The notes beneath the pieces are model-generated. The model saw only the letters and a program-made list of their open reading frames with translations, had not been told where the DNA came from and did no database searches. Of a DNA stretch of 64,000 nucleotides, positions 44,843 to 53,761 are shown in pieces (positions within the stretch are counted from its first letter, which is position 1; every line of letters starts with the position of its first letter). The position numbers and the translations under genes were made by a program. This DNA is from Acetoanaerobium sticklandii (GTDB taxonomy: Bacteria > Bacillota > Clostridia > Peptostreptococcales > Filifactoraceae), in the NCBI RefSeq assembly GCF_000196455.1, contig NC_014614.1, positions 634,501 to 698,500 on the forward strand, written 5' to 3'.

Positions 44843-44860
44843 ATTGGAATTATTTCCAAT
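44843..44860. promoter_or_regulatory. Inverted repeat between ArsR regulator and reductase genes
   Basis: ATTGGAA (44843-44849) and TTCCAAT (44854-44860) flank TTAT. Possible operator or intercistronic hairpin. Confidence 0.45.
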
Positions 44861-44875
44861 ATTTAGCAGTTTAAA

Positions 44876-45160
44876 CTAAAAAATACATTCTACAAGCTTT
44901 TTTATTCTTGAGTCTGAAATCTCATAAATAATCTCTGTGCCTTTTCTTTCTCCTTTTATGATTCCAGCTGATTTTAGCTTAGATACATGTTGAGATACAG
45001 TTGATTGAGGCAGGTTAAGGCAGCTGTGCATATTACTTACATTACAAGGACCATTGCCAATAAGTCCTCTTACTATGCATAGCCTTACCGGATGGGCTAG
45101 TGCTTTTAACAGCTCCGAGGTTTCTTCCAGTTGTTTAAAATCCATATCAAAATTGTTCAT
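44876..45160 (-). CDS. ArsR family regulator, likely thiol/persulfide-sensing
   Basis: 94 residues, a complete ArsR winged helix: ALAHPVRLCIVRGL, NLPQSTVSQHVSKLKSAGII and GTEIIYEISD. It has Cys residues at LCIV, GPCN, HSCLN and VECIF. It lacks the ELCVCD metal motif of the other ArsR protein in this window. Because it lies directly upstream of the CoA/persulfide reductase in the same direction, sulfur-species sensing through Cys pairs (as in BigR/SqrR) is a reasonable inference. Which Cys pair would react is not clear. Confidence 0.85.
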   Translation of the reverse strand: MNNFDMDFKQLEETSELLKALAHPVRLCIVRGLIGNGPCNVSNMHSCLNLPQSTVSQHVSKLKSAGIIKGERKGTEIIYEISDSRIKKLVECIF

Positions 45161-45177
45161 TTGCTCCTCCTGTATTT

Positions 45178-45197
45178 CGTTATATTCTAATATTACG
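45178..45197. promoter_or_regulatory. Imperfect inverted repeat upstream of the ArsR gene
   Basis: CGTTATAT (45178-45185) and ATATTACG (45190-45197) match at 7 of 8 positions, 18 bases upstream of the start. Probable autoregulatory operator. Confidence 0.5.
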
Positions 45198-45466
45198 ATA
45201 TATAAATGTGGTTGTCAATAATTAGTCAAAAATATTTTTTAAAATTTCTCCCCATAGCCTAATAATTATACTAAAATAGATATAATTGTAGTACTATTAT
45301 AAGAGGAACACTTATTTTTCTAGTAGTTATGGACTAACAGTTATGTAGTCATTAGGCAAATTGCTACAATAATACAGATGCTTTAATACAACGAATATAT
45401 TGCTCTATTGATAATGAGAAAATGTATAATCTCTATAATATAAAAAAGCTAAAGGAGGATTTTATA
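45198..45466. other. Divergent spacer before threonine aldolase
   Basis: An AT-rich spacer of about 270 bases separates the divergent ArsR and threonine aldolase genes. Candidate promoter elements for the + strand are TTGATA (45408-45413) and two TATAAT hexamers (45425-45430 and 45434-45439), none with ideal spacing. I see no ORF or strong hairpin. Confidence 0.35.
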
Positions 45467-46495
45467 ATGAAATATATCGATTTAAGAAGTGATACTGTTA
45501 CTGAGCCTACACAAAGAATGAGAGAGGCTATGATGGACGCAATAGTTGGGGATGATGTTTATGAAGACGATCCGACTATGAAGGAGCTAGAAGAGTACGC
45601 AGCTAATTTAGTAGGCAAAGAGGCTGCACTATTTGTGCCTAGTGGTACTTTTGCAAATCAATTGGCTATATTTACTTGGTGCAATAGAGGAGATGAAGTC
45701 ATCCTTCCGCACGATTGTCATGTAGTTATGCATGAGGTGGGAGCTGCTTCAGTCATAGCTGGAGTACAGCTTAGAAGCATGCCAGCTATTAATGGACAAA
45801 TGAATCCTCAAATGGTAAAAGAAGCTATAAGAGAAGATGATATCCACTATCCAGAGACTGGACTTATATGTATGGAAAACGCTTATTCAGATGGAACCGT
45901 GCTTCCGCTTGAGCATATGCAAGAAATTTATGCTATTGCAAAAGCTCATGATATTCCTGTGCATTTAGACGGAGCTAGAGTATTCAATGCCGCTACAGCT
46001 TTAAAAGTAGATGCAAAGGACATTCTTAGATATACTGATTCTGTTATGTTTTGTCTTTCAAAAGGTCTTTGTGCACCAGTAGGCTCAATTCTAGCAGGAA
46101 GCAAAGAATTTATTGCTAAAGCTAGAAAGAAAAGAAAGCTACTAGGTGGTGGAATGAGACAAGTTGGAATGCTAGGAGCGGCCGGTCTAATAGCTTTAAA
46201 GGAAATGAGATTAAGACTTATTGAAGATCACGATAATGCTAAATATTTAGCAGAGGAGCTAGATAAAATTCAAGGAATTGAAGTAATTAAGGACGCTCTT
46301 GATATAAACATGGTATTTTTTAAAATTACAGATGAAAGACTGGAAGCCCAGCTTACTGAGGAAAATTTCTTCAAAAATGGAATCAAAATCAATCCTGCTG
46401 AAGGTGGGCTTATGAGATTTGTTTGTCATTATTATATTAATAAATCGGATATAGATAAGGTTTTAGGGGTAATAAATGAGATGAGAAGATATTAA
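45467..46495 (+). CDS. ltaE: Low-specificity L-threonine aldolase
   Basis: 342 residues, PLP-dependent fold type I. DLRSDTVTEPT at the start, the GDDVYEDDPT segment, HLDGARVFNAA (cofactor Asp) and the PLP Lys199 in CLSKGLCAPVGS are all as expected. It splits L-threonine and L-allo-threonine to glycine and acetaldehyde, a useful route to glycine in amino-acid-fermenting anaerobes. I chose the ATG at 45467 behind AAAGGAGG; the longer reading starts upstream of that site and adds a non-homologous tail. Confidence 0.95.
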   Translation: MKYIDLRSDTVTEPTQRMREAMMDAIVGDDVYEDDPTMKELEEYAANLVGKEAALFVPSGTFANQLAIFTWCNRGDEVILPHDCHVVMHEVGAASVIAGVQLRSMPAINGQMNPQMVKEAIREDDIHYPETGLICMENAYSDGTVLPLEHMQEIYAIAKAHDIPVHLDGARVFNAATALKVDAKDILRYTDSVMFCLSKGLCAPVGSILAGSKEFIAKARKKRKLLGGGMRQVGMLGAAGLIALKEMRLRLIEDHDNAKYLAEELDKIQGIEVIKDALDINMVFFKITDERLEAQLTEENFFKNGIKINPAEGGLMRFVCHYYINKSDIDKVLGVINEMRRY

Positions 46496-46516
46496 TAAAT
46501 CATCAGGAGGTCTGTT

Positions 46517-47416
46517 ATGAAAAGAGCTTTATTCATTTATAATCCAATGTCAGGAAATAGACTTGTTCCAAGAGAACTAGACAGAATAATTGAAAAATTT
46601 CAAGAAAACGACATTTTCTTAGATATGTATAGAATAGCTGAAGATAACAGTAAAATAATAGAAGCTATGCATAGAAAAGATATAGATATGATTATAGGTG
46701 CAGGTGGCGATGGAACTATAGGAAACGTAGCTAACTGGATGATTAAAGAAGGTATAAAGCTCCCATACGGAACTCTTGGAACTGGAACCTGCAATAATTT
46801 TACTCATAATATAGATATCCCTGAGGATATGGAAAAAGCAATTGATATAATCTGCCAAGGACATAGCTATAGTGTTGATGTAGGTATAGTAAATTCAAAA
46901 CACAGCTTCTTGTCGAGCTTAGCAGGAGGGATGTTTGTTGAGGCTTCTTTTAAAACAGAGCCAGAGCTAAAACAAAAGCTAGGGCCCTTTGCATATTATT
47001 TGAAAGCCTTAAGTGAGCTTGCAAACTTAAAATCTTATCCACTAGAAATAGATACTGGCACTGATATCTACAAAGAGAATGCTTATTTAGTTATGATACT
47101 AAATGGGACCCATGTAGGAAGCTTTAAAAGAGTATTTTCTGAAAGTCAGATTGATATTTCCGATGGACTTATGGAGATGCTAGTGCTTAGAGAAGGAAAT
47201 CCTATAGAAATAGCAAACATGTTCCTTATGATGATGAGAGGAGAAGACTATCTAAAAAGTGATAGTGTGCTTCTTCTAAAGTCAGATTATTTTAAAATTA
47301 GCTCGACTGAAAAAGTAAATATGAGTATAGATGGAGAAAAAGGACCTATGCTTCCTATTGAAGTAGAAGTTAGAAAAAAAGCAATTGAGGTTTTTGTACC
47401 TTACACAAAACTTTGA
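46517..47416 (+). CDS. Diacylglycerol/lipid kinase family protein (DagK/YegS type)
   Basis: 299 residues. The catalytic domain carries IYNPMSGNR at the start, GAGGDGTIGNVANWM (near 59-73, the GGDGT nucleotide loop) and GTLGTGTCNNF. The C-terminal half is the beta-sandwich of lipid kinases (IDISDGLMEMLV). It should phosphorylate diacylglycerol or a related lipid with ATP at the membrane surface. The ribosome binding site CAGGAGG is ideal. It could share a transcript with threonine aldolase (21-base gap). Confidence 0.9.
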   Translation: MKRALFIYNPMSGNRLVPRELDRIIEKFQENDIFLDMYRIAEDNSKIIEAMHRKDIDMIIGAGGDGTIGNVANWMIKEGIKLPYGTLGTGTCNNFTHNIDIPEDMEKAIDIICQGHSYSVDVGIVNSKHSFLSSLAGGMFVEASFKTEPELKQKLGPFAYYLKALSELANLKSYPLEIDTGTDIYKENAYLVMILNGTHVGSFKRVFSESQIDISDGLMEMLVLREGNPIEIANMFLMMMRGEDYLKSDSVLLLKSDYFKISSTEKVNMSIDGEKGPMLPIEVEVRKKAIEVFVPYTKL

Positions 47417-47429
47417 TTTACTTAGATAA

Positions 47430-47493
47430 AAGTATATCATATCATTTTTATAAAAATTATTTATGTTTTTTTATTTTATGGTATGATATACTT
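47430..47493. repeat. Long-spaced 14-bp inverted repeat upstream of the giant signalling gene
   Basis: AAGTATATCATATC (47430-47443) pairs with GGTATGATATACTT (47480-47493) with 13 Watson-Crick pairs and one G-T. The 36-base spacer is T-rich. The right arm ends 8 bases before a TATAAT (47502-47507). It may be the lipid kinase terminator, an operator pair, or both. Confidence 0.55.
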
Positions 47494-47545
47494 GTGGCTA
47501 GTATAATAGTCCTAAGTCGAATAGTAAGTTGGGATGAGGAAATGT

Positions 47546-50500
47546 ATGGAGATTATCAACAATAGATACAGAATATTAGAGACAGAATATAGCAATAGAG
47601 TATTTTCATGCCATGTTGTAAAGAATATACTCTACCCAAATGAGGCATCGTTTAGAATTTTCATTGTAAAGCCACAAATGATGTCTAAACTTGCTATGCA
47701 AAAATTCATATCTGATTTTCTAGTCTATTCTAGTATCAAGCATCCCTATATTGTAAAAGGCGTGCACGTAGATATGGTGTTCTCTATCGATAGGAAACCT
47801 GTAGAGAGGACAAATTACTATTTTGTTGTTGAGAAGTTCGACTATAAGACATCATTTTTAGATTATTCATATGCTCAAACAGATTCAGATATTTTATTAG
47901 ATAAATTTATAGATATACTGAGAGTATTTGAGCTTATGATAAGAAGAGGTTTTTATTATGATTTTGCTTCAACAGAGCATATTTATCTCGATGATAATAA
48001 CAATATTAAAATAAAAGATTTTTTATTAACTCGAATTGAAAATGTAATTCTTTCATCTCACGAACAAAGAGCAGATTTAAAGTATAGGGCTCCAGAGCTT
48101 TATTCTGGAGAAAATACTACTATCTTATCTGTTATTTATGCTTTGGGAATGGTTCTAAAGAGTCTATTAAAAAATCCTTCATTTGAAGCAAAATTTGGAA
48201 ATAAAATTAAGCCTGTTATCGACAAGATGACTGCATATAGATATTTAGAACGTTACACGTCTATCACTCAAATAATAGAGGATATAAATTTCTTCTGCGA
48301 CAAGGGCTATGAGTTTCTTTTTGATGATAAAAATTATTATATAGATAGAAAACCTGGACTTGTAATTAGAGACTCAATTAAGAACTCTATTTTTAAAGGG
48401 GTAAATAACCTCGAAGCTGGAGACTATGGAGTACTTCTTTATGAGATAAAGGGAGATAGAAATACAGGAAAAACAAAAACCTTAAGACATATTAGAAAAC
48501 AGCTTTCACTAAGAGGTGTAAATATTTTTGCTAGCTTTGATGAAGACAGGCCTATACTTAAATACAAAAGTATGCTTCCAGTTGTCAGCAAAATATTAGC
48601 TGAAAGAGGCTATGATATTATTAATAAATATGAAAAGGTAAAGGCATTTTTGAAAAGTGGAAGCTGTAAGAGGGATGATTACACTAGCTATTCACAAATT
48701 AATACCTTTATTAAAACTGCTATTGATGCCCAGATTACAGCGATAATAATAGATGATTTAAAGGAAATAGATGTTGATTCAATCGAAATTATAAAATATT
48801 TGATGTATGATAAAAAATTAAAGGAAAAGCTACTGATAATATATACATCGGAAGATAATATTCCTCTTGAAAAAACTGAAAGCTATAGGCTAAATAATCT
48901 TACTATAGATGAAACCACTCAACTAATAAAATCAATTTTATGTATAGATTACAATCCTATAGACATAGCAACTAGAATATATAAAGACACTATAGGAAAT
49001 ATCAAGCATGTAAAAAACATATTATTTGAGCTTATTGATCAGAAGATACTTGAGCTTGATAATACAGGGAAGTGGATTTTTAAGTCAGATAAATACGATG
49101 ACCTTAAAATTTCGGAGGAATCTTTAGAAAGTCCGCAAAAATACTTAGAAGTACTTAATTATGTACAGCAAGAGGCTATAATCAATCTTTCTCTTTTCAA
49201 AAATCCATCAACTGCTGAAGACCTAGCTACAATGTATTCTTCAGATATAAAGTTTATTGATATAGTAGATAGTTTAATGGACTTGGTGAAAGCAAAAATT
49301 CTAATTACTCAGTTTAATGATGATGGATATTATTATGAGTTTGAGGATAGAGTGTTTAAGAAAAAAGTATATGACAGCATTCCTTCAGATGTAAAGCTTA
49401 TAAAGCATAATCAGATGGCTCAAAATACTTTGAACATGAAAAAATCATTAAAGGGAAGGCGTCTTGATGAGCTGATTTATCATCTTAAGAAATCTAAAAG
49501 CTATAAAGAGGCTAGCGTATATGCTATAAAAAAGGCTGAAGAATATTATAAAGCTGGCTCTATTGTTGAGGCATTAGAAATGGATAAAGAAGCTATAGAA
49601 CAAGCTGTTTTATCCAAAGACCATACAAGGCAGATAATAACTTATCAAAAGGCAGGAAATAGATGTCTGAAAGAAGGTATGCTTGCTAAAGGCAATGGTT
49701 ATTTTAAGGATTCATTGATTATTGCAAAATCAATTAATAATTATAAAGTGATATTAATAACCTTAAATAAAATAGCTGATGTTTATATGCAGTTGAATGA
49801 TTTTGCCTTGGCAAAAGCTACGCTAGACGAGATAGATAGAGCACTAAAAAGCTTTTCAAATACTAAAGCTCAGCTTGATTATTACATCTCTACGCTTTCG
49901 TATTTAGTGAGAATAGGTGAGTATGAAGCAGCAAAAAAATGGATAGAGTTATCAGAAAAGCTTTGCAATGGAAGATATAAGAAGCATTATGCATGGGTAC
50001 TTTATTATAAAGGCATCATTTATCACGAAGAGGGCTACTCAACTGAAGAATTGATAGCTCTTCATGAAAAAATACTGGATTTATTCATTCATGCTGGCGA
50101 TAAGATGGGAATAGCTCAGACCTATAATAGTTTTGGTTTTATCTACTCCGAATATTTACTTGATAATCAAAATGCTATGCATTATTTCAAGCTGATGAAG
50201 GATTTTGCTGAAGCAAATAAGCTTATGCCTCAGGTTGCTATTTCAAATTTTAATTTAGGGGAAGCAGTTCTTAGAAACTTAAATTATGAAGATGCAATTG
50301 ATTATTTTAATAAATCCATTGATGCATCGATTTCGCTAAAGAAAAAAGATTTAGTTTTCTATGCTTATATTTATATGGCCCATATTATGATTGAGATGTT
50401 TGATTTTTCAAATGCGGGTGTTTATATAAAGAAAGCTGAATATTTGTTTGATGAAAATATAAAGTACGATAGAGCCATTTTATTTTATCATGAAATTAAG

Positions 50501-52801
50501 GCATCTCTAAACATGTATGCTGGGAATAAATATATAGTAAGAAAACATGTTAAGGTAATTTCAGATTCAAAAATAAAACTAATGGGTTTCCAAGCAATTA
50601 CTTCAAAAGCTCTAGCTTTATTTGCAAATCTAGATAAACTAGAATCGAGCGAAGATGCAGAAAGAACTCTTAGAGAGATATTTGAAGTTACGAAAGAGCT
50701 CTCAAGATACCCATATTCTATAAAAAGATTTTTAGATATAGGTCTTATAGCAAAATACTTTTCTAAGTCAGAGCTTATAAACGAAATTTATGGATGGGTT
50801 CTAGAAAATGTAGATATAAAAGAAAGCATTAGAGCAAGAAATATAAGAGATTATATGAAATATTATATTGTTTCAACTGGGGAAAGAACTGATTATATGG
50901 AAATGCTTGCAGTTAATTTAAATCCAAGCTTTGACATGAGACTGTTATTTCAAGTTAATCTTATTTTAAGTGAGGATTATATCAAGAATAAGCATTATTT
51001 CATAGGAGTAAGTTATCTGGTTGAAAACTATATTAAGTTAAAGGATAAAATTTATAGCTTTAATAAAGAAATGAACTTAGAAAATTTATTGGGGAGCATG
51101 CTCTCAAGCATTATATCTAGGATTTTGTCAATCGAAGATTTAAATTTATCTGAGTTTGAAAAAATTGATGCATATAATCCAAATGTAGAATCTATAAAGC
51201 CTATGATTGATGAAAATGCAATTTTAAAAGGATTGCTAAAAGATAAGACATTTATAGAACAAGCTAAAGAACATCTGAACTGGGATAGAGATGAGCTGAG
51301 TACAGATTCTATAATAGAGAATCTTAAATACTCGAATATCGGGAATATAGAATTTTTATTAAAGCAACTTATGACTATTACTTGGGCACAAACTGGAGGT
51401 ATTTATCTAAGACAGGATAAAGAAATAAACTGTATCTCAAGCGTAAATGACATAAGAGATACTCAAGAGCTAGAAATGATTTTTAATCAAGTGGATGTAG
51501 TCCAAGACAAGCTTATAGTATCGGAATTTGTACAAAATAGCGATTCTATTTTCAAAAGCCTTCTTCCATCCCATTCTAAAGGCTTTATGTGTATACCTAT
51601 ATACACGGACAATCTACAGTTAAATGACAGAAGGCTTACAAGAAATAATATAATTGGATATGTTTATTTAGAATCAAAAATGGTGTTAAATAGCTTTACT
51701 GAAGAGTCTTATGTGGAAATAGGAAAGTTTATTAATTTACTTTCTGCTTTTATAGACAATTATAATCTTTCGCTCAAATATTCAATTGATAAGCTAACTC
51801 AAGCTTATAATAGACAATATTTTGATATTTTTATTAAAAATGAACTTGAAAGTGCTCAAGGACAAAAATCCATGTTTTCTTTAGTGATTATGGATATTGA
51901 TTTTTTCAAATCTGTAAATGATACCTTTGGCCACAGTTTTGGAGATGTCACATTAAAAAGGTTTTCGAAAATAGTTCAAGGCTCCATTAGAAGCTCTGAT
52001 TTATTTGCGAGATACGGAGGAGAAGAGTTTGTACTCGTTTTAAAACACACAAGTACTGTAGAAGCTTATAGCATAGCGGACAGAATCAGAGAAAAAATAT
52101 ATAATGAGTTAAAGGATTTTGAAGGAAAGCCTATAACTGTAAGTATGGGTATATCCACATATCCAGAGCATGGAGTATGGGAAGAAGAACTTATAAATAA
52201 AGCTGATATTGCTCTATATAAAGCAAAGGATTCAGGGCGTAATAAAGTTTGTATTTGGGATAATACTTTGAATAACTCTGAGATTTTTGACAGGAAAAAG
52301 GAAAATATAATTGCATCTATATTTGGAGAAAATCATCAGCGCTCAAACCTGTTTGTTAACTCAATTAATCTAATGAAAACAAGCGATGGCGATACAGAAG
52401 TGTTTGATAAATACATTCTAGATGTTATCAAGTATTTTGAGGCAGAAAAGCTATTTATAATTAAATATGAGGATTCTGAAATAGAATCATTAATTAAAGG
52501 AACCTCGCAAGGAACATTTGTAATCAAACATGGTTTTGATAACCAAATAAATCTCAATATTGTCAAAACCTGTTATGATGAAGAAAAAAGCCTTTATTTG
52601 ACGGATTGGGAGCAGGTTTCCAAACTGGATGAGCTTACTGGTATGCCAGAATGGGATAGTGTATTATCTACGCCGATAATTCATAAAGGTAAGAAAAAAG
52701 GTGTACTTTATATGTGCGCTCCGGTTAGATTCAAGGAGTTTAGTATCGTAGATAGCTCAGTTGCACAAATCATTGCTCCGATAATAGGAGATTTTATGTA
52801 G
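47546..52801 (+). CDS. Multidomain signalling protein: pseudokinase-ATPase-TPR-GAF-GGDEF-GAF
   Basis: About 1751 residues. An N-terminal protein-kinase-like domain (5-250) keeps IVK (candidate ATP Lys) and YRAPEL, but the catalytic loop reads YYDFAST and DFG reads DFL, so it is probably inactive. Next is a STAND/AAA-type ATPase: Walker A GDRNTGKTKT (about 300) and Walker B AIIIDDL. A TPR-like helical region spans about 650-1060. A GAF-like domain (about 1280-1420) precedes a GGDEF domain with intact GGEEF (1491-1495) and an RxxD inhibitory site (RSSD, 1482-1485). A second GAF-like domain ends the protein. It should make c-di-GMP under control of the sensors. I use the ATG at 47546, after GGATGAGGA. 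Confidence 0.88.
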   Translation: MEIINNRYRILETEYSNRVFSCHVVKNILYPNEASFRIFIVKPQMMSKLAMQKFISDFLVYSSIKHPYIVKGVHVDMVFSIDRKPVERTNYYFVVEKFDYKTSFLDYSYAQTDSDILLDKFIDILRVFELMIRRGFYYDFASTEHIYLDDNNNIKIKDFLLTRIENVILSSHEQRADLKYRAPELYSGENTTILSVIYALGMVLKSLLKNPSFEAKFGNKIKPVIDKMTAYRYLERYTSITQIIEDINFFCDKGYEFLFDDKNYYIDRKPGLVIRDSIKNSIFKGVNNLEAGDYGVLLYEIKGDRNTGKTKTLRHIRKQLSLRGVNIFASFDEDRPILKYKSMLPVVSKILAERGYDIINKYEKVKAFLKSGSCKRDDYTSYSQINTFIKTAIDAQITAIIIDDLKEIDVDSIEIIKYLMYDKKLKEKLLIIYTSEDNIPLEKTESYRLNNLTIDETTQLIKSILCIDYNPIDIATRIYKDTIGNIKHVKNILFELIDQKILELDNTGKWIFKSDKYDDLKISEESLESPQKYLEVLNYVQQEAIINLSLFKNPSTAEDLATMYSSDIKFIDIVDSLMDLVKAKILITQFNDDGYYYEFEDRVFKKKVYDSIPSDVKLIKHNQMAQNTLNMKKSLKGRRLDELIYHLKKSKSYKEASVYAIKKAEEYYKAGSIVEALEMDKEAIEQAVLSKDHTRQIITYQKAGNRCLKEGMLAKGNGYFKDSLIIAKSINNYKVILITLNKIADVYMQLNDFALAKATLDEIDRALKSFSNTKAQLDYYISTLSYLVRIGEYEAAKKWIELSEKLCNGRYKKHYAWVLYYKGIIYHEEGYSTEELIALHEKILDLFIHAGDKMGIAQTYNSFGFIYSEYLLDNQNAMHYFKLMKDFAEANKLMPQVAISNFNLGEAVLRNLNYEDAIDYFNKSIDASISLKKKDLVFYAYIYMAHIMIEMFDFSNAGVYIKKAEYLFDENIKYDRAILFYHEIKASLNMYAGNKYIVRKHVKVISDSKIKLMGFQAITSKALALFANLDKLESSEDAERTLREIFEVTKELSRYPYSIKRFLDIGLIAKYFSKSELINEIYGWVLENVDIKESIRARNIRDYMKYYIVSTGERTDYMEMLAVNLNPSFDMRLLFQVNLILSEDYIKNKHYFIGVSYLVENYIKLKDKIYSFNKEMNLENLLGSMLSSIISRILSIEDLNLSEFEKIDAYNPNVESIKPMIDENAILKGLLKDKTFIEQAKEHLNWDRDELSTDSIIENLKYSNIGNIEFLLKQLMTITWAQTGGIYLRQDKEINCISSVNDIRDTQELEMIFNQVDVVQDKLIVSEFVQNSDSIFKSLLPSHSKGFMCIPIYTDNLQLNDRRLTRNNIIGYVYLESKMVLNSFTEESYVEIGKFINLLSAFIDNYNLSLKYSIDKLTQAYNRQYFDIFIKNELESAQGQKSMFSLVIMDIDFFKSVNDTFGHSFGDVTLKRFSKIVQGSIRSSDLFARYGGEEFVLVLKHTSTVEAYSIADRIREKIYNELKDFEGKPITVSMGISTYPEHGVWEEELINKADIALYKAKDSGRNKVCIWDNTLNNSEIFDRKKENIIASIFGENHQRSNLFVNSINLMKTSDGDTEVFDKYILDVIKYFEAEKLFIIKYEDSEIESLIKGTSQGTFVIKHGFDNQINLNIVKTCYDEEKSLYLTDWEQVSKLDELTGMPEWDSVLSTPIIHKGKKKGVLYMCAPVRFKEFSIVDSSVAQIIAPIIGDFM

Positions 52802-52909
52802 GGAATTATTTCTCCTATTATCGATTAATTATTCACTTATATCATTTAATCTGATATCATAATATGTATATAGAACTCAAATCTTGATATGGATATAGGA
52901 GTGTTGCTT

Positions 52910-53605
52910 GTGCTGAATATTGTAACATCTGATCAAAGACATTATGTAGATAGGGACTGGCTTAAGGGATATCTAACCTTCTCCTTTCAAGATTATTATG
53001 ATGAGGAAAACAATGATTTTGGCAATCTTTTGGTTTTCAATGAAGAGGTATTAAGCCCTGGGAAAGGCTTCAATATGCATCCGACTCATTATATGGAAGT
53101 CATAACTTATGTTTTAGATGGAGAGCTAGCCCACTTCGACAATGTATCAAATGAAACGACACATATTAGCACTGGAGAGTTTCAAATACTTCATGCAGGT
53201 GATGGTATAGAGCATAGCGAGAAAAATGCATCAAAAGAATATCCATTAAAGTTTTTACAATTTTGGTTCTCTCCAAATAGTTATGAAAACAAAGCTGGAT
53301 ATGATAAACTGAGGATTGATAAAGATAAAGCCACAAATTGCTTATATAAGATTTTTGGCAAGGATGATGGACTTTGCCATATAAGACAAGATGTGAACTT
53401 TTATCTCAGTGTACTAGATAATGGAAAACCACTGGAATATAATCCTTCTGAAGGTAGAAAAACCTTTATTTTTCTATTGGATGGGAAACTAGACATAAAC
53501 AGACATATATTAAACAGCAAGGATTCAGCTAGAACTAAAGATTCTGAAAGCCTTTTAATAAATGCTTTGGAAAAAAGTGAATTCTTTCTTATTGATATTA
53601 ACTAG
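52910..53605 (+). CDS. Pirin family protein
   Basis: 231 residues, two-cupin pirin fold. Metal ligands and signature: GFNMHPTHYMEVITYVLDGELAHFDN (landmarks MHPTH and VITYVLDGE) and LHAGDGIEHSEKN with the conserved His-Ser-Glu. Some pirins are quercetinases or redox regulators; the role here is unknown. The longer reading begins at 52889. I prefer the GTG at 52910, eight bases after TAGGAG. The stop lies inside the terminator at 53601-53631. Confidence 0.88.
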   Translation: MLNIVTSDQRHYVDRDWLKGYLTFSFQDYYDEENNDFGNLLVFNEEVLSPGKGFNMHPTHYMEVITYVLDGELAHFDNVSNETTHISTGEFQILHAGDGIEHSEKNASKEYPLKFLQFWFSPNSYENKAGYDKLRIDKDKATNCLYKIFGKDDGLCHIRQDVNFYLSVLDNGKPLEYNPSEGRKTFIFLLDGKLDINRHILNSKDSARTKDSESLLINALEKSEFFLIDIN

Positions 53606-53631
53606 GCAGCCAGTGGCTGCTTAGTTTTTTT
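53601..53631 (+). terminator. Terminator after pirin
   Basis: ACTAGGCAGCC (53601-53611) pairs with GGCTGCTTAGT (53615-53625) around a 3-base loop with one mismatch, then seven T bases. Confidence 0.9.
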
Positions 53632-53761
53632 CATTAGGGATTATTTAACTTCATATATGATATAAAATTAGTGCAATATTTTTTGTTATATTGTAACATA
53701 ATCTGTAGAAGATAAAAAAAGAAAGGACTAAACTAGTTTATCTGTTTAGAAATAACGAAAT

